DNA of 64,000 nucleotides. Origin: Bizionia saleffrena (GTDB taxonomy: Bacteria; Bacteroidota; Bacteroidia; Flavobacteriales; Flavobacteriaceae). Shown in pieces: positions 17,106 through 24,854 of the stretch. The translations under genes were made by a program, and so were the position numbers. The stretch's first letter is position 1; each line of letters opens with the position of its first letter. The stretch is taken from NCBI RefSeq assembly GCF_008086175.1, contig NZ_VSKM01000005.1, positions 62,001 through 126,000 on the forward strand, read 5' to 3'. The notes beneath the pieces are model-generated. The model was not told where the DNA came from and searched no databases. It worked only from the letters and a program-made list of their open reading frames with translations.

Positions 17106-17963
17106 TTATGTATTTTTTGTTTTAGTTACTGCTTTTTCGTTTTTCCAGTCTATCCATTCCTGACCTTTTAAACGTCTCATAATATTATCAAAATTACGCA
17201 TTACAATTATATTATATATCGCTTTTCCTAAATTTTTAGGGCGTCTAGCAATAGCTCGTAAACTCATTGAAAAACCAGGGGTAATATAACGCATATAGTG
17301 CCAATAGCCTTCTGGCATATATAGCACTTCTCCGTGATTTAATTCGCAATACCACCCTCTTGCTTTTTTTAAATCGGGCCATTTTTCGAAATCTGGATCC
17401 GAAAAGTTAATATCCTCTCTAGTAATTAAAGAATGCGGAACTTTATATAAATACTTGTTCTGCGCTTGGTCGAATAGAATAATTTCTTTTTTACCTTCAA
17501 AATGAAAATGAAATATGTTAGCCAAATCAATATCGTAATGCATAAATGTATACGCGTCTTTCCCTCCAAAAAAAAGCATTGGTAAGCCCTTCATTAATCG
17601 CAAACCAAAGTCTGGATACGAAAAATCTTTTTGGAGTATTGGCACCTCTTTTAAGACATTCCATAAAAAGATTCTAAATTTTGTAGGCTCTCGATTCAAT
17701 AAATCGATATAATCGTTCATTTTCATTGTAGCGTGTGGCTCGTTAAAACCATCTTTATAGTCTACAGGTCTATCATCGTAAAGTGGCACCGTTTTTTCGC
17801 CGGCCACTTTTTTAATATATGCTAAATTCCATTTAGAATAGGCTGGCCAATCCTCTATAAAACGCTCAATAACTACAGGTTTCTGAGGCTTAAAATATTG
17901 ACGTATAAAGTCTTCTTTCGAAATGGTTTTTACACGGGGTATATTGCTAAGGTTCAGTTTCAA
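17106..17963 (-). CDS. Cupin-like JmjC-fold protein (Cupin_8)
   Basis: 285 residues. The N-terminus has the Cupin_8 pattern (ISKEDFIRQYFKPQKPVVIERFIEDWPA), and the Fe(II) facial triad is intact: His142 and Asp144 in FMHYDID and His222 in PEGYWHYMRYI. Relatives are 2-oxoglutarate-dependent hydroxylases acting on proteins (FIH-like); the substrate here is unknown. It is upstream of the small barrel gene and 71 bases downstream of bioB. Confidence 0.85.
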   Translation of the reverse strand: MKLNLSNIPRVKTISKEDFIRQYFKPQKPVVIERFIEDWPAYSKWNLAYIKKVAGEKTVPLYDDRPVDYKDGFNEPHATMKMNDYIDLLNREPTKFRIFLWNVLKEVPILQKDFSYPDFGLRLMKGLPMLFFGGKDAYTFMHYDIDLANIFHFHFEGKKEIILFDQAQNKYLYKVPHSLITREDINFSDPDFEKWPDLKKARGWYCELNHGEVLYMPEGYWHYMRYITPGFSMSLRAIARRPKNLGKAIYNIIVMRNFDNIMRRLKGQEWIDWKNEKAVTKTKNT

Positions 17964-18034
17964 ATGGTTTAAGATTTTAGCTTACAAAGTTAAGAAAACG
18001 TTAGTAAACTAGAAATCTTATAATAATATTTTAA

Positions 18035-19129
18035 CTATTGTGATAATTTTCTGTTTTGTTTGGCTAATTCATTTCGTTCAATTTTGTGCTCAGGGCGTGT
18101 CCATTTTGGTTTTTCTCCTAAAGCTTCAATTTTAGAATCTGCTGCTTCAACTGTTTGTGGTTGCCCCTTTTTTGTAAAGGGCTTTTGGGGATTTAATCCT
18201 AAGGTTTCAAACATTTTCAGGTCTTCACTGACCTCTGGGTTGGGTGTGGTTAGTAATTTATCTCCTGCAAAAATAGAGTTTGCACCGGCAAAAAAGCATA
18301 GCGCTTGCCCTTCGCGCGTCATTTGTGTTCGTCCGGCACTTAAACGCACTTGTGTTTCTGGCATTACAATTCTAGTCGTTGCGACCATTCTAATCATATC
18401 CCAAATCTCAATAGGCTGTTGGTCTTCTAGTGGTGTGCCTTCAACAGCAACCAAAGCATTAATTGGTGTCGATTCTGGTTGCGGATTTAAAGTGGATAAA
18501 GCAACGAGCATTCCTGCCCGGTCTTCTACTTTTTCGCCCATACCAATAATACCACCAGAACATACGGTAACATTAGTTTTACGTACGTTATCTATGGTTT
18601 TTAAGCGGTCTTCGAAACCGCGAGTAGAAATAACTTTTTTATAATAGTCTTCAGACGAATCTAAGTTGTGGTTGTAGGCATATAAACCTGCTTCGGCTAA
18701 ACGCTTTGCTTGGTTTTCTGTCACCATTCCTAAGGTGCAACATACTTCCATATCTAGTTTGTTAATGGTACGAACCATTTCTAAAACTTGATCAAATTCT
18801 TCACCATCTTTAACATTTCTCCAGGCAGCCCCCATACAAACACGAGAGCTTCCTCCAGATTTTGCCCGTAAAGCTTGTGCTTTCACGTGTTGTACCGTCA
18901 TTAAGTCATTACCTTCCACATTGGTGTGGTAACGTGCCGCTTGCGGGCAATACCCGCAATCTTCAGAGCAGCCTCCGGTTTTAATAGATAATAATGTGCT
19001 TACTTGTACGGTATTCGGGTCGTGATGTAAACGGTGAATGGTGGCCGCTTCGTAAAGCAACTCCATCATAGGTTTCTTATAAATGTTTAGAATCTCTTGT
19101 GTTGTCCAATTGTGTTTTATCTCGCTCAT
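18035..19129 (-). CDS. bioB: Biotin synthase
   Basis: 364 residues. Radical-SAM enzyme that inserts sulfur into dethiobiotin. The [4Fe-4S] triad is Cys54, Cys58 and Cys61 (GGCSEDCGYCPQ), the [2Fe-2S] cluster ligands lie in CMGAAWRN and CCTLGM, and the conserved YNHNLDSS and TPINALVAVEGTPL segments follow. Other biotin genes are not in the window. The 185 bases upstream contain no TAnnTTTG box on this strand but do hold a long-range inverted repeat, so transcription may run in from the TonB receptor upstream. Confidence 0.97.
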   Translation of the reverse strand: MSEIKHNWTTQEILNIYKKPMMELLYEAATIHRLHHDPNTVQVSTLLSIKTGGCSEDCGYCPQAARYHTNVEGNDLMTVQHVKAQALRAKSGGSSRVCMGAAWRNVKDGEEFDQVLEMVRTINKLDMEVCCTLGMVTENQAKRLAEAGLYAYNHNLDSSEDYYKKVISTRGFEDRLKTIDNVRKTNVTVCSGGIIGMGEKVEDRAGMLVALSTLNPQPESTPINALVAVEGTPLEDQQPIEIWDMIRMVATTRIVMPETQVRLSAGRTQMTREGQALCFFAGANSIFAGDKLLTTPNPEVSEDLKMFETLGLNPQKPFTKKGQPQTVEAADSKIEALGEKPKWTRPEHKIERNELAKQNRKLSQ

Positions 19130-19174
19130 AGGAGTTGAAGTATGCTGAGTTTTTGTTATAAGAGAAGTTTTTGT

Positions 19175-19288
19175 ATTTTAAAAGCCCTCTTTTGCGATAG
19201 TTTTTACAGGAAGAATGTTTTCAATATTCAGGTTCAATAGCGTTGGTTTTTAAAGTCTACAGTTTCTAAAACGTTGGGGCTTTAAAAT
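19175..19288 (-). promoter_or_regulatory. Candidate structured leader upstream of bioB
   Basis: On the bioB mRNA strand, ATTTTAAAGCCC (19288-19277) can pair with GGGCTTTTAAAAT (19187-19175) as a 12-bp helix with a one-base bulge, enclosing 89 bases with smaller internal hairpins. No known riboswitch class fits. The complement is visible in the sequence; a regulatory role is inference. Confidence 0.35.
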
Positions 19289-19314
19289 TGGTGCTTCAAT
19301 TAAGAATTTATTTC

Positions 19315-21129
19315 TTATTTAAATTTATATTTTAGACCAAAGAGTAGGTTTCCTTTTGGCATAGGCACCAAGTTAGTTTCGGTATAGTCCGTATTAAAAA
19401 TGTTATTGGCAAGTATAGAAAATTCCATAGTTTTTAGTTTGTAATTTACACTAGCATCTACCACAGTATAGCTTTCCCCAGAAGTTCTTTCGGCATATTT
19501 ATAAATAATATTTTGAGAAAGGTTTTTTAGAAACTGCGTTTGTAAACCTGCTGTTGCGTGGTGTTTTAAGGAATTGATAGAATATTTAGAAAAGTTGCTT
19601 ACTTCTTTTAAATTATCTTTTAAAAAGGTGTAACCCCCTTTAATATTTTGGTTGAAACCTCCAAGTGTAAAACCATAAGTAGTATTAAATTCAACGCCTT
19701 TTGTGTTTAAATCCCTAATATTGGTGGCTACCCATAAATCGGTTTCGTTTTCCTTAACATAGTCTATTAATTTTTTAGAATCTCTATTAAAAAGAGCAAG
19801 TGAAGCGTTGAATCTTCCGGTGTTGAATTTTAACCCTAATTCTTCAGCAATAGCTTCTTCTGGATCTAAATCTTCGTTCCCTAATGTGGTAGGATCACTA
19901 TAATATAAATCGGTGTAAGTTGGAATTCTATAGGTATAACCAATGTTTCCGTAGATTTTTAAATCGTCATTTAATTTATAACCTAAATCTAAACCTGGGA
20001 AGGCGTGGAATTTAAAATCAGAAAAATAGTTGACGGCAACCCCAGGAGTAATATCTAATTTATTATTTAATAGCTTGAATCGGTGTTCTAAAAACAGCGT
20101 TGTTGTAAACCGGTTTCTATCTCCTAAATTATTACTTGATAAATACACTTTTGCGACATCCACACCAAAACCGGTAACCCCCATTTTAGAGGTATACGAA
20201 GCATTTACGGCAGCACCTACGTTATTAGTTTGATGTAGGTTTCTATATATGGAAGGATTTTCTCTTACAAAAACGTAGGTGTCTTGATTTCTTCTCCAAT
20301 ATAGTTTTGGTTTTAGAGTTAGTTTTTCGGTTCTTATTTCAGTCGAAACCCCTACTAAACTCGCTTGGGTTTCTTGGTATTGATTAATAGCAGAGGGGCT
20401 TGAATAGAATCCGTTGGCACCAAATTTCCTTTCTTGAAATGAAGCGATCACGTCAATAGGTGTATTTTTTGTGTTAAAGGAACTTTTAATAAAATAATTC
20501 TGATTGTCATATTCTGTGTTATATCTGTAACCTTCGGAAGTGTTTCTAGAAACCTGCACAATATGTGAGGAGTTTTCATACTGACTAGCCACTAAAACAG
20601 AGCCGTGAAGCTGACCATAAGAACCCGCTTGAGCGTTTATCGACACTTGATCTCCTGTATTCTTTATGGTGACAATATTTACGGCTCCTGTAAAAGCGTT
20701 TTGTCCAAAAACTCTAGCGGCAGGGCCTTTAATGATTTCTATGCGCTCAATAAGTTCTATGGGTAAAGCCATATTTAAAGTGTGATGTCCTGTTTGTGCA
20801 TCATCTACTTTTATACCGTCTATTAATAACAACGTTTGGTCGAAACCACCACCACGAATGTATAAATCTGCTTGCATACCGCTAGCGCCTCTTCGTCTTA
20901 CATCTACTCCTGCAAATTGTTGTAATAAATCGGCAACATTGTTTGTTGCACTTTTTTTTATATCGTCTTTAGTAATTACTGTAATGGTTCTAGAGTTTTC
21001 TGAAAACGGTAAATCAATTCGTGTAGAGGTAATAATTACCGAGTCTAAAACGTGTTCAAGTTCTAAATTCTGTGCTTGTGTTGCCATAGACAAGAGGACA
21101 AGCAAAATAAATAAAGGGGTAAATTTCAT
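19315..21129 (-). CDS. BtuB-like TonB-dependent receptor
   Basis: 604 residues, the size of the compact BtuB/cobalamin-receptor group and without the carboxypeptidase-like domain. Signal peptide ends LLSMATQAQ; the plug (about 35-155) has the TonB-box-like DSVIITSTRI, VADLLQQFAGVDVRRRG, YIRGGGFDQTLLLIDGIKV and IKGPAARVFGQNAFTGAVNIVT; the barrel has YRIPTYTDLYY and ends NLLFGLKYKFK. No cobalamin riboswitch is visible. It lies directly upstream of bioB on the same strand and divergent from a MocR-type regulator, so its cargo may be a cofactor or precursor; this is inference. Confidence 0.88.
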   Translation of the reverse strand: MKFTPLFILLVLLSMATQAQNLELEHVLDSVIITSTRIDLPFSENSRTITVITKDDIKKSATNNVADLLQQFAGVDVRRRGASGMQADLYIRGGGFDQTLLLIDGIKVDDAQTGHHTLNMALPIELIERIEIIKGPAARVFGQNAFTGAVNIVTIKNTGDQVSINAQAGSYGQLHGSVLVASQYENSSHIVQVSRNTSEGYRYNTEYDNQNYFIKSSFNTKNTPIDVIASFQERKFGANGFYSSPSAINQYQETQASLVGVSTEIRTEKLTLKPKLYWRRNQDTYVFVRENPSIYRNLHQTNNVGAAVNASYTSKMGVTGFGVDVAKVYLSSNNLGDRNRFTTTLFLEHRFKLLNNKLDITPGVAVNYFSDFKFHAFPGLDLGYKLNDDLKIYGNIGYTYRIPTYTDLYYSDPTTLGNEDLDPEEAIAEELGLKFNTGRFNASLALFNRDSKKLIDYVKENETDLWVATNIRDLNTKGVEFNTTYGFTLGGFNQNIKGGYTFLKDNLKEVSNFSKYSINSLKHHATAGLQTQFLKNLSQNIIYKYAERTSGESYTVVDASVNYKLKTMEFSILANNIFNTDYTETNLVPMPKGNLLFGLKYKFK

Positions 21130-21159
21130 AATTAAAAGTATTCTTGTTTTTTTGAGCTA

Positions 21160-21167
21160 CAAAATTA
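21160..21167 (-). promoter_or_regulatory. Predicted -7 promoter box of the BtuB-like receptor
   Basis: TAATTTTG on the minus strand matches TAnnTTTG, 30 bases before the receptor ATG. The dyad at 21178-21195 sits where the -33 contact would be. Confidence 0.55.
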
Positions 21168-21177
21168 GTAACTTTCC

Positions 21178-21195
21178 GGATCACTAAAGTAGTCC
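21178..21195. promoter_or_regulatory. Operator-like dyad between receptor and MocR-type gene
   Basis: GGATCACTAAAGTAGTCC is an imperfect 18-base palindrome (12 of 18 positions symmetric, including GGA...TCC and CT..AG). It lies just upstream of the receptor -7 box and 12 bases before the regulator's ATG, a natural site for the regulator to control both genes. Confidence 0.35.
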
Positions 21196-21207
21196 AGTTC
21201 TAAAACA

Positions 21208-22707
21208 ATGAATAGTCCGGTTAATGATATGCTGAAAGCACTAATATATTTTGAAAAGTCGCCAAGCACTTCAATTTATATTCAAATAGCCCAACAAATT
21301 ATCAATGCCATACAGCGTGGTTATTTACCCGAAGGTACAGTGTTACCAGGGACGAGAAAATTTAGTGCTCTACTTTCTATAAATAGAAACACAGCAGTTG
21401 CGGTCTATGAAGAACTTGCATCGCAAGGCTGGGTAGATGTTATAGCCAACAAAGGGACTTTTGTTTTAAAACCAGAAAAGAAAACAGCAGCTATAAAAGG
21501 GGCGTCGCAAGGTTTAGATAAACTAAATGCGTACCCAAAAACAGCAGGATTTCCGTTTGAGCCCTCTATTAATTTGGCGTCTACTGAAGAATTTTCAGTA
21601 TGTAAATATGTGATTAACGATGGCCAGCCCGATTTAAGACTCCATCCTACACATCAATTTTCACGATGGTACAGTGCGTCGATGAAACGCGCCTCATTAA
21701 TTTCTAAATGGAATCAGAGACAAGAGCAATCGTATACCACTTTTAGTACAGCGTTATGTAATTATTTAAATGCTACGCGCGGTTTTCATATAAAGCCGTA
21801 TAATATTGTAAGTACTCGAAGTACAGAGATGAGTTTATACATCGTGTCGCAGCTTCTCATACAAAAGAATGATGTTGTACTTGTTGGTCATTTAAGTCAT
21901 TACAAATCTAATATGATTTTTCAACAAGCGGGAGCCAATATCATAACCATTCCAGTGGATACGCAGGGTATTGATGTTGATTTTATTGAACAGAACTTTA
22001 CAAAACAGAGTATACGTTGTGTGTATGTATGTGCTCACAGGCAATATCCTACAACTGTCACACTTTCAGCCGAAAGGCGATTAAAATTATTGAAACTAGC
22101 GAAATCCTACGGTTTTGCCATAATAGAAGATGATTTCGATTACGACTTTCAGTTTGATGGTTCTGCTATGGTACCAATGGCGAGTGCCGACGGTCAGGGT
22201 GTTGTTATTTATCTAGGCAGGTTGGGACAGTCTTTTTTTCCTAGTTTTCAAATAGGGTTTGTAGTGGCGCCAGAAAACATTATTAAGGAAGCCAAAAACT
22301 ATTTACAAATACTGGATAAACAAGGCGATTTAATTCAGAAGCAAATACTTAAAGAGCTTATTTCTGAAGGTGAAATACATCGATTAATTAAAAAAAACAG
22401 TACGGTGTATAAGCAAAGACGCGATCTTTTGTGTGCCTGTTTACAGAGGCATTTTAACGCACACGCAACTTGGCAAGTGCCTGTAGGAGGTTTAGCTGTT
22501 TGGTTGTGTTTTGAACCTACAATATCACTTATTAAATTGGCAGAAACAACAAAAAAAAACAACTTGTTTTTACCTAAAACGATACTGTACCAAAATAGAG
22601 ATATTTGTGCAATACGACTGGGGTTTGGTCATTTAAACATAGATGAGATGGAAACCGTTATTAAAATTTTAAAGACCTCCTTTGATGAGGTCTTACAACA
22701 GATTTAA
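21208..22707 (+). CDS. MocR/PdxR-type GntR regulator lacking the PLP lysine
   Basis: 499 residues: a GntR winged-helix domain (about 15-90; IYIQIAQQIINAIQRGYLPEGT, RNTAVAVYEELASQGWV) joined to a fold-type I aminotransferase domain (about 125-495). In most MocR proteins the domain binds PLP as a Schiff base to Lys in a G-S-F-S-K-T motif followed by R-I-G. Here that segment reads GRLGQSFFPSFQIGF, so the lysine is Gln341 and the phosphate-contacting arginine is Gln348; the usual EDDYD is EDDFD (Phe310). The protein probably does not bind PLP covalently. It is divergent from the BtuB-like receptor. Confidence 0.88.
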   Translation: MNSPVNDMLKALIYFEKSPSTSIYIQIAQQIINAIQRGYLPEGTVLPGTRKFSALLSINRNTAVAVYEELASQGWVDVIANKGTFVLKPEKKTAAIKGASQGLDKLNAYPKTAGFPFEPSINLASTEEFSVCKYVINDGQPDLRLHPTHQFSRWYSASMKRASLISKWNQRQEQSYTTFSTALCNYLNATRGFHIKPYNIVSTRSTEMSLYIVSQLLIQKNDVVLVGHLSHYKSNMIFQQAGANIITIPVDTQGIDVDFIEQNFTKQSIRCVYVCAHRQYPTTVTLSAERRLKLLKLAKSYGFAIIEDDFDYDFQFDGSAMVPMASADGQGVVIYLGRLGQSFFPSFQIGFVVAPENIIKEAKNYLQILDKQGDLIQKQILKELISEGEIHRLIKKNSTVYKQRRDLLCACLQRHFNAHATWQVPVGGLAVWLCFEPTISLIKLAETTKKNNLFLPKTILYQNRDICAIRLGFGHLNIDEMETVIKILKTSFDEVLQQI

Positions 22708-22716
22708 AATAGGTGT

Positions 22717-23130
22717 TCATTTTAAATCGAATTCTGTGTTACAATCTTCACACCTATATTTATGTTTGGTGTAAAATGGAAGGGCTCCAAATAAAAATCC
22801 AAAAATGAAATAGAAAAAGGATTTGGCGTCTTTAATAGTCGAAAATAATTCAATATGCCCCCCTTTACAATTGGGACATACAATAGTGTCGCCCTCGTCG
22901 TCTATAGAATATTTACATATCGTTTCTAAAATATGTTGCGCCTCGAGTGCTTGCGTGGCGTACACTTTAAGTTTAACACCACCAATAGCGTTACTTACTA
23001 GAGGGTCGGTGTCGATAGTTAAACTGTCACTTAAAAATACTTGAATGCCTTCATATTCCAGTCTACCCTTAATAATTTGGGCTTCCGAGGAGTATTGAAA
23101 ACGTGCTATAGTTTTAAAAAGATCACTCAT
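22717..23130 (-). CDS. DUF2007 protein with membrane segment and zinc ribbon
   Basis: 137 residues from the ATG at 23130. The longer reading to 23184 overlaps the predicted promoter at 23182-23189 and begins with non-conserved residues. The N-terminal half is a DUF2007 (putative signal-transducing) domain (KTIARFQYSSEAQIIKGRLEYEGIQVFLSD). The C-terminal half holds a CPNC...CEDC zinc ribbon interrupted by one hydrophobic helix (FFYFIFGFLFGALPFY). Function is unknown. It converges with the regulator gene. Confidence 0.8.
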   Translation of the reverse strand: MSDLFKTIARFQYSSEAQIIKGRLEYEGIQVFLSDSLTIDTDPLVSNAIGGVKLKVYATQALEAQHILETICKYSIDDEGDTIVCPNCKGGHIELFSTIKDAKSFFYFIFGFLFGALPFYTKHKYRCEDCNTEFDLK

Positions 23131-23181
23131 AATAGATTGTATTTTAGTCTTGTAACACGCTGATTTAGAAAGGTTACTTTG

Positions 23182-23189
23182 CAAAGGTA
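23182..23189 (-). promoter_or_regulatory. Predicted -7 promoter box of the DUF2007 gene
   Basis: TACCTTTG on the minus strand, 51 bases before the ATG at 23130. It supports that start over the one at 23184. Confidence 0.55.
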
Positions 23190-23507
23190 GCTAAGAAGGC
23201 TATAACTTATTGGTTTTCTGCTTCCTAATTGTAAGTGTGCCAACAAAAATCCAGACGTTCATCGGCTTTTGGAATGGTTGGTAACAAAAGTAAGTTAAAT
23301 ACTAACTCCGTTTTCTTTTCGGTATTTTGTAGCGGCTTTAACGTGTTTGTTTCCTGAAATAACACAGCGATGAAGTGGCGAATCGTTTTTTATAAATAAT
23401 TGCTGACAACGGTGTGCTTTTATAATACTTAGATTTTGTTTAAAAAATTATTGTTTTTCAATAATTTTTGTATATTTGTTATCGTTAAACAATACTATTA
23501 ATTCTTT
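23190..23507. other. 318-base gap, no gene recognised
   Basis: No ORF or RNA gene is supported. Most of the stretch is more mixed in composition (for example GACGTTCATCGGC near 23257), and then becomes very AT-rich just before the DUF2975 genes, where their promoter must lie. Confidence 0.45.
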
Positions 23508-23989
23508 ATGAAAAAAATAAAAACACTTCATTGGTTTATTATTTTTTTAATAATCGTTTATATATTTCATTTTATTACAAATATATATCTGATATTTTTT
23601 ACTCCTGATTTTATGGATTTTTTAGAAGAAGTTTATGAATATTTTATTTTAGGGTATTACACACAGTTTGTTTTCTTGCCTATTTCGTTAATAGTATTTT
23701 TAGCTTTGATCTTCTTAAAAAAAGGGTTGCGCTTAACTATAAAAAATGGTTTTTTAATGAAAATAATTTAACGACATTCAAAGTAGCAGGTCTGTTATTT
23801 TTATTGACGGGTGGGTTAAGTTTTCTACGGGACATTATTCTACTCATTCATTCTAAGGGTACAATTCATTTGGTGAGTGCTATATGCTCCGACATTTTAA
23901 TGTTATTGATTGGTTTTGGGCTTCTTATTATGGTCGATTTTATCGCAAATGGAAATACAATTAAACATGAAAACCAACTAACTATATAA
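23508..23989 (+). pseudogene. DUF2975 membrane protein gene, frameshifted
   Basis: Two overlapping reading frames join into one DUF2975 protein if one base is restored near the A6 run at 23741-23746: FLKKGLRLTIK continues as KWFFNENNLTTFKVAGLLFL and on to HENQLTI. The repaired product has 160 residues, close to the 168-residue neighbour, to which it aligns (FRKTLRYFQQVKPFDEF, then KKIGNMLVVSGVLS) with the same ENQLTI end. It has four hydrophobic helices. As sequenced it would stop after 87 residues. Sequencing error in the homopolymer or a programmed -1 shift are alternatives to a true mutation. Confidence 0.75.
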
Positions 23990-23991
23990 TT

Positions 23992-24498
23992 ATGAGAAAG
24001 CTTGTTATTTTAAAATCTTTAGTAGATTTCATCTGGTATGTGACGTGTTTGCCGTTAATTCCATTAACACTATTTTTTAGTGTGTATATGTTTTTCGATC
24101 CGGATATTCTTAAAATTTTTAATGTATTAGAAGAGGGCGTTATAATTACACCGTGGTATTTAAAGGTGGTAACACTTTTAATTGTGGTATTGCTTTCTGT
24201 TTTTGTGTATAGTTTTTACTTATTTAGAAAGACCTTACGTTACTTTCAACAAGTAAAGCCCTTCGATGAATTTGTGATTACTAGTTATAAAAAGATTGGT
24301 AATATGTTAGTTGTTTCGGGGGTTCTGAGTGCTATACTGTCGTTTTTATTTCATTTGTTGGTTAAGAGTCAGCTCCAATTACAATTTGGATTCACTTCGA
24401 ATTTATTTATTATTTGCTTGGGCTTATTCTTTTTAGTTTTGAGTGAGCTATTTAAAATCGCAAAAGTAGCAAAGGAGGAAAACCAACTAACAATTTAA
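23992..24498 (+). CDS. DUF2975 family membrane protein
   Basis: 168 residues with four hydrophobic segments (about 10-32, 55-75, 100-120 and 132-155) and the central DUF2975 motif LFRKTLRYFQQVKPFDEFVITSYKKIG. It ends KEENQLTI, as does the preceding copy, and both stops are followed by the same TTATG junction. DUF2975 genes are usually paired with a small XRE regulator, as here, and are suspected to act as membrane partners of that regulator; the function is not established. Two bases separate it from the regulator gene. Confidence 0.85.
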   Translation: MRKLVILKSLVDFIWYVTCLPLIPLTLFFSVYMFFDPDILKIFNVLEEGVIITPWYLKVVTLLIVVLLSVFVYSFYLFRKTLRYFQQVKPFDEFVITSYKKIGNMLVVSGVLSAILSFLFHLLVKSQLQLQFGFTSNLFIICLGLFFLVLSELFKIAKVAKEENQLTI

Positions 24499-24500
24499 TT

Positions 24501-24707
24501 ATGTCCATACTCGTAAACTTAAACCTAATGTTGGAAAAACGTAATATGAAGAGCTATGAGTTAGCCGAACGTATTGGGATTACAACGGCAAACCTTTCTA
24601 TTTTAAAAACAGGTAAAGCGAAAGCCATTCGGTTTTCAACGCTTGAAGCAATCTGTCAATCTTTAGATTGTCAGCCCGGTGATATTTTAGAATTTGAGGC
24701 CGATTAA
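24501..24707 (+). CDS. Small XRE/Cro-type regulator (YozG-like)
   Basis: 68 residues that are essentially one helix-turn-helix: MLEKRNMKSYELAERIGITTANLSILKTGKAKAIRFSTLEAICQSLDCQPGDILEF. The recognition helix is ITTANLSILKTGKA. This compact YozG/YdaS-like type typically follows DUF2975 genes. It is translationally linked to them (two-base gap) and is upstream of umuD, whose promoter region carries dyads it could bind; that last point is inference. Confidence 0.9.
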   Translation: MSILVNLNLMLEKRNMKSYELAERIGITTANLSILKTGKAKAIRFSTLEAICQSLDCQPGDILEFEAD

Positions 24708-24758
24708 TGTCCGTTTAGAACCTTTTATATCTGCTTACAAACCTGTGCACTTTTGGCG

Positions 24759-24766
24759 TATATTTG
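24759..24766 (+). promoter_or_regulatory. Predicted -7 promoter box of umuD
   Basis: TATATTTG matches TAnnTTTG and lies 88 bases before the umuD ATG, leaving a leader that contains nested dyads at 24771-24803. Confidence 0.6.
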
Positions 24767-24770
24767 TATG

Positions 24771-24803
24771 CCATTTACTCTATTATATGTAAATGGAGTA
24801 AAT
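24771..24803. promoter_or_regulatory. Nested operator-like dyads in the umuD leader
   Basis: Two perfect 8-bp dyads share sequence: CCATTTAC (24771-24778) with GTAAATGG (24789-24796), and ATTTACTC (24773-24780) with GAGTAAAT (24796-24803). They begin four bases after the -7 box, over the expected transcription start, which is a position for repression. Confidence 0.5.
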
Positions 24804-24854
24804 TTAAAGAGGCGAGAGATCCGCATTTATTATTAAACCTTAACACTTGTTTTT

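Noticed and set aside
18060-18644. ORF of 194 codons on the plus strand opposite bioB
   Set aside because: Long for a shadow, but it lies entirely within bioB, whose protein is unambiguous; the product has no recognisable domain.
19175-19288. TPP or cobalamin riboswitch near the BtuB-like receptor and bioB
   Set aside because: A TGAACCTGAA stretch recalls the TPP motif, but the CUGAGA part and paired arms are missing; no cobalamin B12-box was seen.
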